From: Paenibacillus massiliensis 2301065 = DSM 16942
GTDB lineage: Bacteria; Bacillota; Bacilli; Paenibacillales; Paenibacillaceae
Assembly: GCF_000377505.1 (NCBI RefSeq)
Contig: NZ_KB898194.1
Coordinates: forward strand, 151,845-215,844
DNA length: 64,000 nt
Reading direction: 5' to 3'
Part shown: positions 15,800 through 24,719 of the stretch, in pieces
Numbering within the stretch: the stretch's first letter is position 1
Layout of the letters: each line of letters starts with the position of its first letter
The notes under the pieces: generated by a model
Databases searched by the model: none
Seen by the model: only the letters and a program-made list of their open reading frames with translations
What the model was told of the DNA's origin: nothing
Made by a program: the position numbers and the translations under genes

Positions 15800-17347
15800 C
15801 TAATAACCTGATTCCGGGCTTGTCAGATTGTCCAGCATATCGTAATGCGTTCGCTGCAATGGTTTCTCTGCCGGGCCTTCGATAACGTCCCCCGTATAGG
15901 AGAACCTCGATCCATGGCAAGGACAATCCCATGTCCGGTCTCCGGCATTCCAGTTCACCTCACAGCCAACATGCGTACAGGTCGTATCGACAATGTGAAG
16001 CTGTCCTTCCTGATCACGGTAGGCCCCTTTTCGTTCCCCGTGCAGCGTAATGACGGCCCCCTGATCTTTTGCCAGATCCTGCGGCATAATCTCCGACGTC
16101 TCCAGCTTCCCTTTGATCAGATGCTTGACGACATTCGCATTTTCCTTGACCAAAGTCTTGAGACTCGGATCGGGGGTGAAGCGCAACGGCGTATACAGAT
16201 CGGTATAAGGATTGTCTTTACCCAAGACAAGATCCTTGAGTAGCTGAGCAGCTGCTGTACTATTCGTCATTCCCCATTTACGGAAACCGGTTGCGATCAG
16301 GACCCGCGGCTGGGAGGAGGTAATCGGACCGACGTAGGGCAGCTTGTCCAGCGTCACCAGATCCTGTGTTGACCAGCGAAATACGATGCTCTCCAGTCCC
16401 AGTAACTCCTGAGTGAAGCTCTCCAGTGCCTGGTAGTGTGTCTCCGTATTCTCTCCTTGCCCAGCTTTATGGCTGTCGCCTCCGATGAGCACCAGCGTAT
16501 CATTACCATGCTGTACTGACCGAAGTGACCGGCTTGGCTGGTCGATACTCAGGTACATCCCACCCGGATAGGGCTTCTTGGTCTTGCATGCAAGAACATA
16601 CGAGCGATCGGCATGCATTCTTGCCGAATACAGCCCAGTTCCTTCGTAGAAGGGGAAATGGGAGCAAGCAATGACATGGCTTCCCGTTACATTCGGTCCA
16701 TTACGGGTAAGAACGGCGATCTGTTCACCATCTTCTTTTACATTGACTGCCGGGGTGTGCTCGAAAATAAGGCCGCCAGCCTCCACGAACTGTTGTACCA
16801 GGTGCTTCAAGTATTTCAAAGGATGGAACTGTGCCTGGTTGTCCATCTTAAGCGCTTTGTATATCTTGAGGTCAAAAGGGATACTGTCGACCAATTCGCC
16901 TGTAATACCCAGTTGATCATAAGCCTTGTACTCCGTCTCCAGCTTATGTGCAGATTGCTCAGTCGTCGCATACAAATATGCATCTTGCGTAAGGAGCTCG
17001 CAATCAATCTGCTGCTCCCGAATCGTGTGCTCGATGAATTGCTTTGCTGCCATATTAGCCTCGTAGTAATGTCTGGCCTTGGTAGCTCCAAAATGTTGGA
17101 TCAGCTCATCGTAGATCAGATCATGCTGTGCAGTGATCTTGGCCGTCGTGTGTCCTGTTGTGCCGTTTAGCAGCGTGTCGGCTTCCAGCAATGCGACCTT
17201 GACGCCTTCCTTGGCTAGCAGATAGGCCGTTGTGATACCTGCCATTCCGCCGCCTACAATCACAGCATCCACCTGAACATCTTCTTCTAATGCCTTGAAT
17301 GCCGGTAAATCGATGGAATCTCGCCACAGCGGTTCTGGAAAAGTCAC
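15800..17347 (-). CDS. FAD-dependent oxidoreductase with C-terminal Rieske [2Fe-2S] domain (YhfW-like)
   Basis: The GTG start has GGAGGG 7 bases upstream. The 515-residue protein opens with a DAO-type FAD fold: dinucleotide motif VDAVIVGGGMAGITTAYLLA (about 27-46), then GTTGHTTAKITAQHD. Near the C-terminus FRKWGMTNSTAAAQLL is the second FAD contact. The last 75 residues are a Rieske domain with cluster ligands in CTHVGCEVNW and CPCHGSRF. B. subtilis YhfW has the same architecture; its substrate is not established. The gene is monocistronic between a LacI operon and small unknowns, and the context does not identify a substrate. Confidence 0.9.
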   Translation of the reverse strand: MTFPEPLWRDSIDLPAFKALEEDVQVDAVIVGGGMAGITTAYLLAKEGVKVALLEADTLLNGTTGHTTAKITAQHDLIYDELIQHFGATKARHYYEANMAAKQFIEHTIREQQIDCELLTQDAYLYATTEQSAHKLETEYKAYDQLGITGELVDSIPFDLKIYKALKMDNQAQFHPLKYLKHLVQQFVEAGGLIFEHTPAVNVKEDGEQIAVLTRNGPNVTGSHVIACSHFPFYEGTGLYSARMHADRSYVLACKTKKPYPGGMYLSIDQPSRSLRSVQHGNDTLVLIGGDSHKAGQGENTETHYQALESFTQELLGLESIVFRWSTQDLVTLDKLPYVGPITSSQPRVLIATGFRKWGMTNSTAAAQLLKDLVLGKDNPYTDLYTPLRFTPDPSLKTLVKENANVVKHLIKGKLETSEIMPQDLAKDQGAVITLHGERKGAYRDQEGQLHIVDTTCTHVGCEVNWNAGDRTWDCPCHGSRFSYTGDVIEGPAEKPLQRTHYDMLDNLTSPESGY

Positions 17348-17456
17348 TTATATCCCTCCAAATTATTGTATGTACTTACTGGATAGGATTGGCGATTTCA
17401 CATTTTTAAACGGGAGGAGCCACCTTGAGGACGAGCGACTTTGAGGGAGGGAAGAA

Positions 17457-17639
17457 ATGTCAGTAAACGGAGATAATCCTTCGATACCGTATGACGTGGC
17501 TTTTAATCACTTGGAAGAGCTATTTCTGAGCTCACATCCAGCCTATAGCAGGGACTGGAGCAGACAGCTCATCGCTCGGTTCCGGCAGGCGAATTGTGCC
17601 TCGCTCTTCGTTCCTTTGATAATGACAACAGAGCTATAG
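17457..17639 (+). CDS. small hypothetical protein, 60 aa, possibly truncated
   Basis: The ATG has an excellent ribosome-binding site (GAGGGAGGGAAGAA). The product MSVNGDNPSIPYDVAFNHLE ... SLFVPLIMTTEL shows no recognised domain. In the +1 frame the reading continues for another 45 codons past the stop (GELCLALRSFDNDNRAIAIN onward), so this could be the front of a frameshifted gene. The stretch up to 17762 holds no other gene. It stands between a divergent oxidoreductase gene and a convergent LacI gene. Confidence 0.35.
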   Translation: MSVNGDNPSIPYDVAFNHLEELFLSSHPAYSRDWSRQLIARFRQANCASLFVPLIMTTEL

Positions 17640-17762
17640 CCATTAATTCCGGGCCTGATACTAATGGTATAAGCAGGCGACCGCAGACGACTTCGGATAA
17701 TACTATGAAGAGGTCCGCCAAGCTATAGGTGAAAAAGTCTATACCATCGGTATTATGCCTTA

Positions 17763-18731
17763 TTATGTTGAATGCCGTTCAATTAGGCGATACTCCAGGG
17801 GAGCCACTGCTTCCTGCCTGGCATTCAGCATGTTGTGTATGATGATAAATGCATTCTCAGCCTGCTGCTGAACGGGATAATGAATGGTGGTCAGATCCAG
17901 CAGATGCGCTACCTCCGTATTGTTGAAGCCCATAATTCCCACTTCTCCTGGAGCGGATATTCCCATTCGGTGCAGAGTGGTTATGCAGCCAGCAGCAACC
18001 TCATCCGTTGCACAGAAAATAGCATCAGGCCGACGCGTCTGTGATACCCACCATGAGGCGAGCTCTTCGCCGTCCTGAATGGAGGTCTTGTCCTGAAAGA
18101 GAGGGAAATCATCTGCCGTGATCTGCCGTCTATGTGCAAAATCAGCGTAAGCACGTCTACGCTCCAGTGTATTCAGACCTGTGGACATCGGATAGACATT
18201 GAGAATATTGCGATATCCCTTGGCGTACAGATGCTCCAGTCCTGTCGCATAGGCGTCATACTGATCCATAAATACGGAGGGGATACGCTCATTCTCAAGC
18301 CGCTGCCATGTCACAATAGGCCCGTATTTCGTATAGGATTCAATGACCTCCCATTCATTTGTCCGCAGCACAAATACGAGCGCATCCAATTGCTTGCGCT
18401 TTAGCATCTCTAGGGCCACATGCTCTTTGCCCGCGTCTCCATTAGTAATGAACAGCGTAATGTTAAATCCGTATTTCTCCGCCGCCAGATTAAACGCATC
18501 AAGGAAGCTAATAAGCAGCGGACTGAAGGTGACGGAAATGATCCCGATAAGATGGGTGGCTCCTTTTTTCAGCGTAATCGCATTTCCGTTGGGGACATAG
18601 TCCAGTTGCTCCATGATCATGAGTACCTTTTGACGTGTGGTCTCACTTACATAGGGGTAGTTATTCAAGACCCGTGAGACGGTTGCTGTTGATACACCTG
18701 CCATGCGGGCGATTTGTTGAATGTTTGGCAT
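17763..18731 (-). CDS. LacI-family repressor, probable regulator of licH
   Basis: The 322-residue protein starts with a standard LacI helix-turn-helix (IQQIARMAGVSTATVSRVLN, residues 4-23) and PNGNAITLKKGATHLIGIIS at the hinge. A sugar-binding-like core follows, including DAIFCATDEVAAGCITTLHR. GAGGTG lies 8 bases before the ATG. It is transcribed away from licH, and a perfect 14-bp palindrome sits in the shared upstream region. A role as repressor of 6-phospho-beta-glucoside use is the natural inference. No PTS genes accompany it in this window. Confidence 0.88.
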   Translation of the reverse strand: MPNIQQIARMAGVSTATVSRVLNNYPYVSETTRQKVLMIMEQLDYVPNGNAITLKKGATHLIGIISVTFSPLLISFLDAFNLAAEKYGFNITLFITNGDAGKEHVALEMLKRKQLDALVFVLRTNEWEVIESYTKYGPIVTWQRLENERIPSVFMDQYDAYATGLEHLYAKGYRNILNVYPMSTGLNTLERRRAYADFAHRRQITADDFPLFQDKTSIQDGEELASWWVSQTRRPDAIFCATDEVAAGCITTLHRMGISAPGEVGIMGFNNTEVAHLLDLTTIHYPVQQQAENAFIIIHNMLNARQEAVAPLEYRLIERHST

Positions 18732-18821
18732 CTGTGTTCACCTCAGCATCAAGCATAACACAGTTCGGGAAGCGGCTACAAAGCAGATCATACCGTTATT
18801 TCATGAAGTTGAATTTAATGC

Positions 18822-18852
18822 TTGACCTGTAATGCATTACATACATTACATT
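18822..18852 (+). promoter_or_regulatory. licH upstream region: -35-like box plus palindromic operator
   Basis: TTGACC (18822-18827) is followed at once by the perfect palindrome TGTAATGCATTACA (18828-18841) and another half site CATTACA (18844-18850). The -10 is not clear. A palindrome covering the promoter spacer suits repression by the divergent LacI protein. Confidence 0.55.
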
Positions 18853-18894
18853 GGGATTGTAGAGAGATTCAATACCATTTCAGGAGGGTGACCT

Positions 18895-20220
18895 ATGAAA
18901 AAAGGAATTAAAATCGTAACTATTGGCGGCGGCTCCAGCTACACTCCAGAGCTTATTGAAGGTTTTATTAAGCGCTATCAAGAACTTCCTATTCGGGAAT
19001 TATGGCTTGTTGATATTGAAGAGGGTAAGGAAAAGCTGGAAATTGTAGGGGCGATGGCACAACGCATGGTCAAGGCAGCAGGGATCGATTGCGAGGTACA
19101 TTTGACGTTGAATCGTCGTGAAGCACTGCAGAATGCAGATTTTGTAACTACGCAATTCCGTGTAGGTCAGATGGAAGCTCGTATCAAGGATGAGATGATT
19201 CCACTGAAGCATGGGCAAATTGGACAGGAAACGAATGGAGCAGGGGGGATGTTCAAGGCCTTCCGTACGATTCCTGTGATTCTGCAGATTGTGGAGGATA
19301 TGAAGGAACTGTGCCCGAACGCCTGGCTGATCAATTTCACCAATCCGGCAGGGATGGTTACCGAGGCAGTGCTCCGTTATGGACAGTGGGAACGGGTCAT
19401 CGGCTTATGCAACGTCCCGATCATGGCTACGAAGACCGAAGCGGCCGTGCTGGGCAAAGTGGAGGAAGAGCTGTTCTTCAAATTCGCGGGCATTAATCAC
19501 CTGCACTGGCACAAGATCTATGATCAAGCCGGACAGGAGCTCACAGGAGAAGCGATCGACAAGATGTATGGTCCTGATGCCGAGCCTGAGAAGATGGTGG
19601 AGAATATTAAAAACATGCGTTTCCTGCATGAGCAGCTTGTGCAATTGGAAATGCTGCCTTGTCCATACCATCGGTACTACTACATGACAGATGCGATGCT
19701 GAAGGAAGAGCTGGAGGAGGCGCAAAAAGAAGGCACACGCGGTCAAGTCGTCAAGCGTCTGGAGGAAAGTCTGTTCGAGCTCTACAAGGATCCGAATCTG
19801 GATTACAAGCCTAAGGAATTGGAGCAACGGGGTGGGGCTTATTATAGTGATGCTGCCTGTGAGATCATTAACTCTATTTATAACAATAAAGGGACGCTAA
19901 TGGTCGTCAGCACACGCAATAATGGTGCGATCCCGGATCTGCCTCAGGAAAGTGCTATCGAAATCACCAGCATGATTACGGCTCATGGTGCCGAACCGGT
20001 TCATTTTGGTTCCTTCCCTCCGGCGCAGCGGGGCTTGCTTCAGGTGATGAAGGCTATGGAGGAGCTTACGATTGAAGCGGCTGTTACTGGGGATTATGGT
20101 ACTGCATTGCAGGCGTTTACGCTCAATCCACTGGTGCAAAGCGGGGACTCAGCCAAGGCATTATTGGATGAAATGCTGGAGGCGCATCAACAGCATTTGC
20201 CACAGTTTCAATCCAAATGA
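18895..20220 (+). CDS. licH: 6-phospho-beta-glucosidase, glycoside hydrolase family 4
   Basis: Splits 6-phospho-beta-glucosides in the cytoplasm by the NAD- and Mn-dependent GH4 mechanism. The 441-residue length matches LicH (442 in B. subtilis). Residues 8-18 form the NAD-binding motif TIGGGSSYTPE. Cys172 in IGLCNVP and His201 in AGINHLHWH are the expected metal ligands. VDIEEGKEKLEIVGAMAQRM is the nucleotide-discriminating region. CAGGAGG lies 7 bases before the ATG. The gene is alone on its transcript, opposite a LacI regulator. The phosphorylated substrate implies a PTS encoded elsewhere. Confidence 0.92.
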   Translation: MKKGIKIVTIGGGSSYTPELIEGFIKRYQELPIRELWLVDIEEGKEKLEIVGAMAQRMVKAAGIDCEVHLTLNRREALQNADFVTTQFRVGQMEARIKDEMIPLKHGQIGQETNGAGGMFKAFRTIPVILQIVEDMKELCPNAWLINFTNPAGMVTEAVLRYGQWERVIGLCNVPIMATKTEAAVLGKVEEELFFKFAGINHLHWHKIYDQAGQELTGEAIDKMYGPDAEPEKMVENIKNMRFLHEQLVQLEMLPCPYHRYYYMTDAMLKEELEEAQKEGTRGQVVKRLEESLFELYKDPNLDYKPKELEQRGGAYYSDAACEIINSIYNNKGTLMVVSTRNNGAIPDLPQESAIEITSMITAHGAEPVHFGSFPPAQRGLLQVMKAMEELTIEAAVTGDYGTALQAFTLNPLVQSGDSAKALLDEMLEAHQQHLPQFQSK

Positions 20221-20327
20221 TGAACGTAATTCCTCTTTACAAAAATATTATGAACAATACGCATCTCTGTAAATAGAACGCAAGGGATAAATGCATCTGC
20301 TATCCTGTTTACAGTAGAGAAACTGTA

Positions 20328-20384
20328 ATGCCGCCTGCAATAAAGAAACTGAAGAAACTGAAGAAACTGAAGAAATTGAAATAG
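20328..20384 (+). repeat. 9-bp tandem repeat that forms an 18-codon Lys-Leu frame
   Basis: AAGAAACTG is repeated about four times (20344-20380). With an upstream ATG it reads MPPAIKKLKKLKKLKKLK and then TAG. The ribosome-binding site is weak (AGAG). It may be just a repeat; translation is not supported beyond the open frame. Confidence 0.35.
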
Positions 20385-20387
20385 AAG

Positions 20388-20452
20388 ACAGCCTGTAAGC
20401 CTGTAAGCCTGTAGATTCCTAGCCGGAACCCACAGGTTACAGGCTGTTTTTA
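20388..20452 (+). terminator. terminator after licH with tandemly repeated left arm
   Basis: ACAGGTTACAGGCTGT (20432-20447) followed by TTTTTAT pairs with the left arm at 20388-20404, which lies within three tandem copies of AAGCCTGTA. The copies give alternative pairing registers. Confidence 0.6.
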
Positions 20453-20504
20453 TACACTTTTTGACTAATGCTTGGTTGTTGAATAATTCATGATTCGTTA
20501 ATAA

Positions 20505-20548
20505 GTTCGTGATCAGTTCAAGATCAGTTCAAGATCAGTTCATGATTT
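20505..20548. repeat. 11-bp tandem repeat at the 3' end of the bacillolysin gene
   Basis: Four copies of GTTCAAGATCA-like units (variants GTTCGTGATCA and GTTCATGATTT) run directly up to the stop codon of the protease gene on the minus strand. Confidence 0.7.
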
Positions 20549-22292
20549 AGTTAACCCCGACAGCATCGAATGCGAGAGCAACCGATCTCGCCTGAGCTGA
20601 ATTCGCTCCGTACAGGTCACGGGCCGATTGCACGAGTGCAGTCCGTGCTGCTGAGAAGTTCGAGGTTGGAGTCAGATAGTAGACAAGGGCGTTGTAGTAG
20701 ATTTTCACAGCATCGTCACGGCCGATTCCAGGTACGGTGACTCCGCTGAACGTTCCACCCGCTGCTGTCAAGTAATAGGCTTTATTAATAATACCGCTGT
20801 TAATATGAACTCCGCCGTAATCTGATGTGCCTGTGTAACGATTTCTATAGTGATCTGGCTGATCATAGAGTGTTGGGTTCGACATGGATCTCAAGGCATC
20901 TCCAGGAATATTAGGCGTATAGATTTCGTCGCCAATCAGCCAGTTCGTGCGCTGAACGTCGTTGCCAATAATATCGGAGAAGGCTTCGTTGAGTGCTCCG
21001 GATTCATTGACATATTCCAGGTTCGCTGTGAATTCGGTCACGCCGTGAGTTAGCTCGTGTCCAATAACGTCAGGATCTCCGGATAACGGGCGGAACATGA
21101 CACCGTCACCATCGCCATACACCATCCCTACGCCATTCCAGCCAGCGTTATTATAGGCATTGCCATAGTGGACTGTGGAACGGAGCTGGAACCCTCTTCC
21201 ATCCAGACTATTGCGATTGAATTTAGAGAGGTAGTAATCGTATACCTTGGCAGCGTAGGCATGGGCATCGACAGCCGCTCCATCCGTCCAGACATTATCA
21301 GAGTCGGTCATCAGCGTACCTGGAAAGACAGTTCTTCTATTCGCTGTATAGGTCAAGATTCCATTGCCACGGGTCGTGTCTCGCAATTGATAGGTGCTGC
21401 CGGACTGTGTGGTTGTGAACGACTTGGTATCACCCAATACGCCTTTTCCTGTGCCGGTAGCCATGGTCAAGATATCGTACTGGTACACAATACTTCCGTC
21501 CAGGGCATCAATGAAGTAGCGTGTGCGAAGCAGAACAGGCTCAAGCAGGTTGACCTCTGTCATATATACAAGTCGTGCAGAATCCTTTTCGGGATAAATG
21601 TACAGCTTTGCAGTAGGCTTCACAGCGTGTTCGGCGACGTCAGGGTCTGAAAGTGAAATTTTCCCATCATTTGCACTCGCTTCGGCGTAGACGTCATTTG
21701 TTACCGCATCATTTGTGATGGCTTCCTTCGATACAGCTTCATCCGACACGACTTCCTTGGCGACCGAATCTTCGCTTGCCTGTTCCTTATCAATCAGCTT
21801 AAGCTCCTTGGATATACGCTCTGAAGCTTCAGCTTCTGCAATATACACGGCATCTGTTGCGCTGATTTTGGGGCTTGTCCCGCCAGGGATATTTTGATTG
21901 GATTTGGTGATCGTGGCGCCGAGAAGGGAAGTAACCTGCTCATTTTTATCCAAATGTACAGTCTGTACTGCGCCATAGACCGGGATGCCATCAATGTATT
22001 GCTGCAGACGATAATGATTCAATCCGTTGCTATCCTTCTCATGATTAATGATTTTCAGTTGCTTCTGTACATCTGTGCTGTTCAAGCCGAGTGATTTGGA
22101 GGAGTTCTGCAGATAATTCCATACCTTCTCCTCATTAGAAGCGGATTTCGGGGCATTAGCAACCTCGGCTACAAAGGCTGGCGTTAACTCAAATGGGCTG
22201 TCGCCTGAAGGCGCAGCACCCGCACCTGATGCAAGGGCGCTGAACAGCAGCGTACCTCCTGCTATAAGTGCAGTCGTTTTTTTCATTTGCAT
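20547..22292 (-). CDS. npr: bacillolysin-type neutral metalloprotease (peptidase family M4)
   Basis: Secreted zinc protease made as a pre-pro-enzyme of 581 residues. Residues 1-26 form a Sec signal peptide (LIAGGTLLFSALASGAGA). About 27-277 are the FTP and PepSY-like propeptide. The mature enzyme starts near ATGTGKGVLGD (about 278) and has about 304 residues, as in thermolysin relatives. Zinc ligands and catalytic Glu are in HELTH (412-416) and NEAFSD (Glu436). GGGAGAG lies about 10 bases before the first ATG. The propeptide carries an unusual acidic insert at about 167-213 with DEAVSKEAITNDAVTND-like repeats. It is monocistronic and likely controlled at stationary phase (inference). Confidence 0.95.
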   Translation of the reverse strand: MQMKKTTALIAGGTLLFSALASGAGAAPSGDSPFELTPAFVAEVANAPKSASNEEKVWNYLQNSSKSLGLNSTDVQKQLKIINHEKDSNGLNHYRLQQYIDGIPVYGAVQTVHLDKNEQVTSLLGATITKSNQNIPGGTSPKISATDAVYIAEAEASERISKELKLIDKEQASEDSVAKEVVSDEAVSKEAITNDAVTNDVYAEASANDGKISLSDPDVAEHAVKPTAKLYIYPEKDSARLVYMTEVNLLEPVLLRTRYFIDALDGSIVYQYDILTMATGTGKGVLGDTKSFTTTQSGSTYQLRDTTRGNGILTYTANRRTVFPGTLMTDSDNVWTDGAAVDAHAYAAKVYDYYLSKFNRNSLDGRGFQLRSTVHYGNAYNNAGWNGVGMVYGDGDGVMFRPLSGDPDVIGHELTHGVTEFTANLEYVNESGALNEAFSDIIGNDVQRTNWLIGDEIYTPNIPGDALRSMSNPTLYDQPDHYRNRYTGTSDYGGVHINSGIINKAYYLTAAGGTFSGVTVPGIGRDDAVKIYYNALVYYLTPTSNFSAARTALVQSARDLYGANSAQARSVALAFDAVGVN

Positions 22293-22832
22293 GGTTTATA
22301 CACTCTCCCAAAAGAAAATTAGTTGTCTCTAATCTGCCGATCTAGCATCAGTAATGCTAGACGGTCACTCTAAAACGAAGCATCTTTAGCAGGTACGGGA
22401 AGAAAAGTGAAGTAACGCGTGAAGAGGAATAACTAAGGTGCAGAAGAGTTGTGAATCTGAATACAGGAGTAAGAGTCGTGGCAAGTAAGCCGGGCACTCC
22501 TCCCTTCAAGGATCGGATGGGTGCGGAGCTGGGATGAAGAAGGGGTTAAGGTTCGTTGATACATAAAAGTAATTATTTGTAAACCCTTCGAATCTGAAAT
22601 TGATAGTATCATAGAATTATAGTTTCGAAAAGAGGTTTTTTTGAAATTTTTTGTAAAAAATCCGTTATAAGGAGAATGTAGTGTGTGTCGAAACAAGAGC
22701 TGAAAGGAAAACAAGCTGAATTTCCTGCTTCCAGCGAATGATGGGATGATATGGCGTGGAGGTGTAATGCCATTGTGAACGAAGGGAAGCGGTAGGCTCG
22801 ATAAAAAGCCTGCAAGAGAGAATCCTGCAAGC
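22293..22832. other. 540-bp gap between protease and regulator genes, no gene seen
   Basis: It holds the protease leader and, at 22341-22359, a small perfect hairpin CTAGCATcagtaATGCTAG. An A/T-rich stretch (22600-22665) has a TATAAT on the minus strand (22621-22616) but no clear -35, and is probably the protease promoter region. Frames crossing it lack ribosome-binding sites. Confidence 0.45.
22803..22832 (-). terminator. terminator of the Btr-like regulator gene
   Basis: On the minus strand a 9-bp stem (GCTTGCAGG with CTTGCAGGC, two G-U) directly follows the stop codon and runs into TTTTTAT. Confidence 0.7.
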
Positions 22833-24551
22833 TCAATGACTATATTTCTTCTCTTTGCTTCTTCGTAGCAGTTGGGGCATTTCGAGCAACAATTTATCCA
22901 TGGTGATTGGATCATCGAAGTTCCATTTATTCTCGGAGTAGAACATTCGCTCCCTTTGAAGCGTTCTCCAGTAATCACTTTGCAGCATTTGACGGTACTG
23001 CTGTCGAGTCAGCGGATGATTGTCAGTCAACAAGAAATATATATCTGCTTCGTAGATTTGGGCATAAGCAATGTCCGTCAGGTGGAAAGGTATTCCGTCA
23101 TTAATCAATTCCTGTACTTTGGTAGAAGGCCTCAGCCCTCCTGTGTGATAGACAGTTAGCGAGAAGCCTTTCATTCCCATAACGTACAGGCTCCCCTCGA
23201 CCATGGAGAATACCGTGGCAGTCTGTCCCACATCCATATAGCGAGCTGCTTCATGCCACATTTCCTGGCAAGCTACCTGATGGAACTGAACCCATCGCTT
23301 AGCCTGTTCTTTTTTTTGAAATAACTCGGCAACCTTCATAATCCGCTGGTATACAGGCTCATAGCGATTGATTAGTACCGTAGGCGCGATCAGAGCCAGC
23401 TCATCTATCCACTCCTGTCGAAAGCCGCTGTGCACGATAAGATCTGGCTGTAGCTTGCGTATTTTGGACGGCTCACCCAGCAGGCCAATATCTTGCACAC
23501 CGCTTAATTGATCCTTGTAAATAGCTCGCTTCCCGATAATATCCGTATCCGCCCCGATCGGCTGCACCCCCAGAGACAGCATGTCTCCAAGGGAATAACC
23601 CACAGCGACCACTCTATTGTACTCTGTAATAGCTGATGATTTGACGAACAGCTGCCTGGACGTTGATGCAACGTATTGCCTCGGTGTTACTCCTTCGATT
23701 TGCCTAAATTTTCGTATAAAATAGCTCTCATCCCTAAAGCCAACAGACTGCGCGATGTGTGAGAGGGTATCGTTTGTTTGCAGCAACAGCTGTTTGGCAT
23801 GACGAATGCGTGTCTCCGCCAGATAATCCAGAGGCTTTTTTCCAGTAAGTGTCTGGAATAGCATGCTATACTGCCATTTCGCCACGCCAGCAATGCGATA
23901 CAGCTGCTGCGCTGTGATCGTCTCATAGTAATGCTGGTCAATATAGGCGATGGTCTGCTCAACAGCCTGTATGCTGTCAGAGACGGTCTGATTTCTTTCC
24001 CGATTTTCCATAAGAAGGACTATCAGCTCTTGCATATGAATCTGTTCTTTTAACTTGGATACCTCGGATATTTCAGACTGGTCGTGTAGCGACTCATATA
24101 GAAGGTCCAGCAATTGAAGCAGCTTGGCTTCATCGGCAATATCGATTCGGGTCTCGTAAGAAAGGGAGGAATGGATCTCGATGGCAGGTTGAGATATTCC
24201 GGGCTGGAAGACATAGAATTCAATAATGACAGCTCCGAGCTCTGGGGCTGCCGATTCCAAGCCTGGGCTGTTCACATCTGAGTCGGAGAAGGGAGTGAAC
24301 CGGATACTTGCGTGTGCTTCGGGAGCCAACAAGTAGGCTTGATTATAGTCAGCTTGTATCAGATGCTTCCTTAATTGCAGCACTCCGTGGGATGCTCTGA
24401 ACAGAATAATTCTATGAGTTCCCGGGCGAGCCGGTATGACCTGTTCGCAGGATAGCTGCTGTATGTTAAAGATATTTGCAGGAATATATAAATAGACACC
24501 ATCGAGGCTTGTTCGATCAGTGACTTCATCCTTGCTATAAGAATAACTCAT
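22833..24551 (-). CDS. AraC-family regulator fused to a substrate-binding-protein domain (Btr-like)
   Basis: ATG 24551 is preferred, with AAAGGAG 8 bases upstream; a GTG two codons earlier is too close. In 572 residues, about 1-190 are a cupin-like N-terminal part. About 200-305 are an AraC helix-turn-helix pair (ITAQQLYRIAGVAKWQYSML; TLSHIAQSVGFRDESYFIRK). About 315-560 are a FecB/BtuF-type binding domain (RVVAVGYSLGDMLSLGVQPI, SKIRKLQPDLIVHSG, ending TMDKLLLEMPQLL). This layout is that of B. subtilis Btr, which senses ferri-bacillibactin and activates its uptake genes. It is divergent from a Fur-box-preceded NikA-like gene, so a metallophore or metal chelate is the likely ligand (inference). 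Confidence 0.88.
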   Translation of the reverse strand: MSYSYSKDEVTDRTSLDGVYLYIPANIFNIQQLSCEQVIPARPGTHRIILFRASHGVLQLRKHLIQADYNQAYLLAPEAHASIRFTPFSDSDVNSPGLESAAPELGAVIIEFYVFQPGISQPAIEIHSSLSYETRIDIADEAKLLQLLDLLYESLHDQSEISEVSKLKEQIHMQELIVLLMENRERNQTVSDSIQAVEQTIAYIDQHYYETITAQQLYRIAGVAKWQYSMLFQTLTGKKPLDYLAETRIRHAKQLLLQTNDTLSHIAQSVGFRDESYFIRKFRQIEGVTPRQYVASTSRQLFVKSSAITEYNRVVAVGYSLGDMLSLGVQPIGADTDIIGKRAIYKDQLSGVQDIGLLGEPSKIRKLQPDLIVHSGFRQEWIDELALIAPTVLINRYEPVYQRIMKVAELFQKKEQAKRWVQFHQVACQEMWHEAARYMDVGQTATVFSMVEGSLYVMGMKGFSLTVYHTGGLRPSTKVQELINDGIPFHLTDIAYAQIYEADIYFLLTDNHPLTRQQYRQMLQSDYWRTLQRERMFYSENKWNFDDPITMDKLLLEMPQLLRRSKEKKYSH

Positions 24552-24669
24552 CCCCACATCTCCTTTTCTTGGCTGAACATAGCTGTTCTGTTATCAGGAG
24601 CTGAATTTTGTGCTATGAAAAATCAGAAATCCAGTCATTGATCAATTATAGCAAACCCCATACTATAAA

Positions 24670-24693
24670 TTGAAGATGATTTTCATTATCAAT
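24670..24693 (+). promoter_or_regulatory. Fur box upstream of the NikA-like gene
   Basis: The stretch contains GATGATTTTCATTATCAA; its reverse TTGATAATGAAAATCATC matches the TGATAATNATTATCA Fur consensus closely. It lies about 30 bases upstream of the start, where Fur would block transcription in iron-rich cells. Confidence 0.7.
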
Positions 24694-24719
24694 AGAGAGC
24701 CTGGGGGAGAAGCTACAAA

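Noticed and set aside
22433..22978. A 181-codon minus-strand frame upstream of the protease gene
   Set aside because: It overlaps the regulator gene and its terminator, has no start signal, and its sequence is low in typical protein pattern.
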